Part shown: positions 7,101 to 9,162 of the stretch, one piece after another
Numbering within the stretch: the stretch's first letter is position 1
Layout of the letters: every line of letters starts with the position of its first letter
Origin: Kiritimatiellia bacterium
Lineage (GTDB): Bacteria > Verrucomicrobiota > Kiritimatiellia > RFP12 > UBA3636
NCBI GenBank assembly: GCA_016295275.1
Contig: JAEDLN010000088.1
Coordinates: forward strand, 1 to 9,162
Length of the DNA stretch: 9,162 nt
Direction of reading: 5' to 3'
Position numbers and translations under genes: made by a program
Notes under the pieces: generated by a model
Databases searched by the model: none
Told to the model about the DNA's origin: nothing
Seen by the model: only the letters and a program-made list of their open reading frames with translations

Positions 7101-8753
7101 TCATGTTTGCCGGGGAACCGTGGTGCCAAACCAACCGACAATGCGCAAAAACGGCAACTCGCGCGACAACTGGTAGACGACCGCAAGCGCTTCCTCATCC
7201 AACGCCGGCGCATCGACATCGACAAAGAAGGCATACTCCCACGGTCGATCCGGAACCGGCTGCGAACAAATCGAAGAGAGATTCAACGAACGGTCTTCAA
7301 ACAGGTTGAGAACCGTCGAAAGCGCTCCCGCTCTGTCGGGCAACTGCAACAACAGACCTAACCGGGAAGCGTCGGGCGTCAAAACCAATTCGCGCGAAAC
7401 GGCCACAAACCGGGTCGTATTGCAATCCGTGTCGCAAACATTGTCCAACAGAATCTCAAGACCATTGTCCCGAGCCGCCTCCGCCGAACAGAGCGCCGCT
7501 TGACGGCTGTCGCCTGCATGCGCAATCGCCGCCGCGGCAAAGGCCGTGTTCTCGCTCGTCTCCGTGCTCCAATTGTTCTCGCGGATGATGTTCGAACACT
7601 GCGACAACGCCTGCGGATGACTGACGACGCGACGGATGTCCGATACCTTCGTGCCCGGAAGAACCGCCAAACAATGCATCACCGGCATGTCGATCGACCG
7701 GACAATGTGAAGACGATGCCGCAAAAGCCGATAGACCGTACCAACCGGACCGCCTGTCGTATTCGCCAACGGCAAGACGGCATACTCCGCCGCGCCCGAA
7801 ACGACTTTCTCGCAGGCCGCCGAAAAGGATTCGCACGGCATCTGCTCCGCATGCGGAAAGAGAACTTTGGCCGCCGCCGCCGAAAACGAGCCGGCATTGC
7901 CCGCAAAGGCCGCACGCTTAACCCCCGAAAGAACGCCGTCCGCCTTCGGCGGCAACCCCGCCCCAAGTCGAAACTCCTCCGGATTCGTGTCCCGCAAATA
8001 GTCATACTGCCGCTCGCGCGAGAGACGCATGAGCGTCTTTACCATGCTGGTCGCCGCATCCGCATACGGAACCGTCGCCAATGCCCGAATGTTCTCGATA
8101 ATGGCCGCTTCACGGACCGGATCGTATACCGCTTTGCCACTCTCCGCTTTCGCAGCAATGACACGCCCCGCAACATCCATGCGCCGACGCAGCAACGCCA
8201 CCATCTGCGCATCAATGTGGTTGATCTCATCCCGCAACCCCGCCAACTCGCTCTTCAAAGTCAGCCGCTTGCGGTCCGTCTCGTTGTCCGGCGAAATGTA
8301 GTGGCGAACCAATCGCTCGAGCCCTACCGTGTAGCTCCGGATTCCCAATCCGCAAACTTGCCCGACACACGCACTCTGAATCACCGAAACACGCCGAAAC
8401 GGCTCGCGGGAATGAATGTCGGAAATGTGCACTTCCATCACCGGCAGCTTCGTCAGCGCCAAGGCGTCCAATAACGCATAGCTGTAGTGCGTGTACGCAC
8501 CGGCATTGATGACAATGCCGGACGCATAGTCAAGCGCTTCGTGAATCGCGCCGCATAGCTCGCCTTCTCCATTCGATTGGAAAAAGCGAGCCTCGACACC
8601 CAACTCCTCCGCTTTCTCGGAAAACGCCTTCTCAACATCCGATAGCGTAAACGTCCCGTATTGCTCCGGATCGCGTTTGCCTAACATGTTCAAATTCGGA
8701 CCGTTGACCAATAGGACAATCGGCCGATGCGCGGTTTGGTCCTTTTTACTCAT
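7101..8753 (-). CDS. aroQ-pheA: Fused 3-dehydroquinate dehydratase (type II) / chorismate mutase / prephenate dehydratase with ACT domain
   Basis: A single 550-residue frame joins four domains. Residues 11-155 are a complete type II dehydroquinate dehydratase (third shikimate step): NGPNLNMLG at 17-25, Arg27, Tyr32, Asn83, His89, Asp96, Glu107, His109, Arg116 and Arg120 keep family spacing. Residues 165-255 are an AroQ-class chorismate mutase with Arg174, Arg191, Lys202, Asp211, Glu215, Ser245 and Gln249 in place. Residues 280-455 are prephenate dehydratase: SHPQA at 378-382 and TTRF at 446-449 are present, but the family's ENS motif reads ANT at 330-332. Residues 463-545 are an ACT regulatory domain with GAL at 476-478, but ESRP reads CSQP at 496-499. 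The last three domains equal the phenylalanine P-protein (PheA); the dehydratase in front is the unusual part. The start at 8753 is chosen because upstream codons run through GC-rich repeats. There is no clear Shine-Dalgarno site. It is the first gene of the run. Confidence 0.93.
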   Translation of the reverse strand: MSKKDQTAHRPIVLLVNGPNLNMLGKRDPEQYGTFTLSDVEKAFSEKAEELGVEARFFQSNGEGELCGAIHEALDYASGIVINAGAYTHYSYALLDALALTKLPVMEVHISDIHSREPFRRVSVIQSACVGQVCGLGIRSYTVGLERLVRHYISPDNETDRKRLTLKSELAGLRDEINHIDAQMVALLRRRMDVAGRVIAAKAESGKAVYDPVREAAIIENIRALATVPYADAATSMVKTLMRLSRERQYDYLRDTNPEEFRLGAGLPPKADGVLSGVKRAAFAGNAGSFSAAAAKVLFPHAEQMPCESFSAACEKVVSGAAEYAVLPLANTTGGPVGTVYRLLRHRLHIVRSIDMPVMHCLAVLPGTKVSDIRRVVSHPQALSQCSNIIRENNWSTETSENTAFAAAAIAHAGDSRQAALCSAEAARDNGLEILLDNVCDTDCNTTRFVAVSRELVLTPDASRLGLLLQLPDRAGALSTVLNLFEDRSLNLSSICSQPVPDRPWEYAFFVDVDAPALDEEALAVVYQLSRELPFLRIVGWFGTTVPRQT

Positions 8754-8764
8754 GCCCCGTAGTC
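8754..8764. repeat. 11-base direct repeat abutting the fusion gene start, copy 1
   Basis: GCCCCGTAGTC directly precedes (in minus-strand terms) the start codon of the aroQ-pheA fusion. An identical copy lies 86 bases away at 8840-8850. In both cases a CTACC follows, directly or after CG. On the transcript strand the word is GACTACGGGGC. It may be part of the repeat family or a duplicated regulatory element. Confidence 0.45.
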
Positions 8765-8771
8765 TACCATA

Positions 8772-8786
8772 TCCGCTTCCCGCGGA
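8772..8786. promoter_or_regulatory. Small inverted repeat in the leader of the fusion gene
   Basis: TCCGC-TTCCC-GCGGA forms a perfect 5-base stem 19 to 33 bases upstream of the ATG at 8753. It could be an operator or a leader hairpin near the ribosome binding region. The stem is short and could be chance in such GC-rich DNA. I could not identify a convincing -35/-10 pair around it, so the promoter of the operon is not located. Confidence 0.25.
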
Positions 8787-8839
8787 CAAGGAATCTCCGC
8801 CCGCAAACTTCCCCCCACCCCGCCCGCTCCCCGCCCGAG

Positions 8840-9060
8840 CCCCGTAGTCCGCTACCCCGCCGCGCCCGTTATGCGGTCCCGTGGCGCGGTCCCGTTGCGG
8901 TAGGGCGCGATGTCCCCATCGCGCCGCCGCGCCGTGGCGCGGTGCGCGGCTTTGCATCCCGCCCATACCAAAGCCCCCCGCCCTCGCCCCTTCGCGCCAT
9001 CGCCCGTGGCGGTTCGCCACCGCTCCCGTCGCCCGCGCCCGCACCCCTTCCGTGCGCCGT
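8840..9060. repeat. GC-rich modular repeat block, right side
   Basis: This non-coding stretch upstream of the operon mirrors the composition and modules of 1-240. It holds the second copy of the 11-base word at 8840-8850 and GCGGTCCCG twice, 13 bases apart (8873-8881, 8886-8894). The 32-base module is at 8881-8912, a perfect 9-base-stem palindrome at 8904-8925, the second long module at 8921-8962, and the GTGGCG-GTT-CGCCAC hairpin at 9006-9020. The order of the two long modules is reversed relative to the left side, so this is a mosaic and not a simple long terminal repeat. No gene is supported here. The GC content is visibly higher than in the coding regions. Confidence 0.72.
8904..8925. repeat. 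Perfect palindrome, 9-base stem and 4-base loop
   Basis: GGCGCGATG-TCCC-CATCGCGCC is the longest perfect inverted repeat I found in the window. It spans the junction of the two repeat modules. The left-side copy of the first module lacks the matching right arm, so the palindrome exists only in this arrangement. Confidence 0.6.
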
Positions 9061-9107
9061 CGAAACCCTCAAAATCGAACGCGGTGGCTCACATCTGGCT
9101 GAGGGAC

Positions 9108-9159
9108 CTTTGTGTTCCTATACATCCCGTCCCTTTGCTCTTTGTGCTTCTTTGTGTTC
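9108..9159. repeat. T-rich segment with repeated CTTTGTG words
   Basis: CTTTGTGTTC occurs at 9108-9117 and 9150-9159, CTTTGTGCTTC at 9140-9150, and a shorter CTTTGCTC at 9133-9140, giving a loose tandem of 7 to 10 bases. The composition contrasts sharply with the adjoining GC-rich repeats. Read on the other strand it gives ACACAAAG words. No open reading frame or clear promoter is seen. The window ends inside this segment, so its full extent is unknown. Confidence 0.45.
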
Positions 9160-9162
9160 AAA

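Noticed and set aside
7500..8474. A 324-codon plus-strand open frame opposite the aromatic fusion gene, and similar frames at 30-914 and 1047-1934
   Set aside because: These have the same codon-register artefact, Arg-rich low-information products and no ribosome binding site. The minus-strand proteins have clear family motifs.
8754..9044. Extension of the fusion protein by 97 residues upstream
   Set aside because: The added residues are Gly/Arg/Ala-rich translation of the GC-rich repeats and match no domain. The ATG at 8753 gives a normal dehydroquinate dehydratase N-terminus.
9100..9130. Possible -10 element (TATAGG on the minus strand near 9118-9123)
   Set aside because: No matching -35 element at a usual distance, and the site is about 365 bases from the first gene with the repeats in between. 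It is not strong enough to call.

Overview
The window holds six protein-coding genes, all on the minus strand and closely spaced (gaps of 9 to 59 bases), so they look like one transcription unit running from about 8753 down to 252. In transcription order they are: (1) an unusual four-domain aromatic amino acid protein joining a type II 3-dehydroquinate dehydratase to chorismate mutase, prephenate dehydratase and an ACT domain; (2) uracil phosphoribosyltransferase (upp); (3) a short-chain dehydrogenase/reductase; (4) a fumarate-reductase-like FAD flavoprotein; (5) a heparinase II/III-family polysaccharide lyase; (6) an Old Yellow Enzyme-type NADH:flavin oxidoreductase with a C-terminal cysteine cluster. 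No tRNA, rRNA, CRISPR array, transposase or phage gene is visible.

The first two genes are housekeeping (phenylalanine synthesis, pyrimidine salvage). The last four form a second functional block. A lyase that leaves an unsaturated uronic acid is encoded beside an NAD(P)-type carbonyl reductase and two flavoenzymes from families that often reduce activated C=C bonds. I infer a small carbohydrate or uronate catabolic module with a reductive branch. The substrate cannot be read from sequence.

Both ends of the window (1-240 and about 8754-9060) are non-coding, extremely GC-rich, and built from the same short modules in different order: a 32-base module, a roughly 44-base module, and small hairpins of the form GTGGSG-GYT-CSCCAC. 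They look like a dispersed intergenic repeat family flanking the operon. The last 50 bases switch to a T-rich sequence with repeated CTTTGTG words.

The organism is a bacterium of moderately high GC content. The antisense frames in codon register with the genes are open for long distances, which means TTA, CTA and TCA codons are avoided. Clear Shine-Dalgarno sequences precede only some genes. Heparinase II/III lyase, OYE-type oxidoreductase and GC-rich intergenic repeats would fit an anaerobic gut bacterium of the PVC group (Kiritimatiellae or Lentisphaerae-like), but that assignment is an impression and not proven here.
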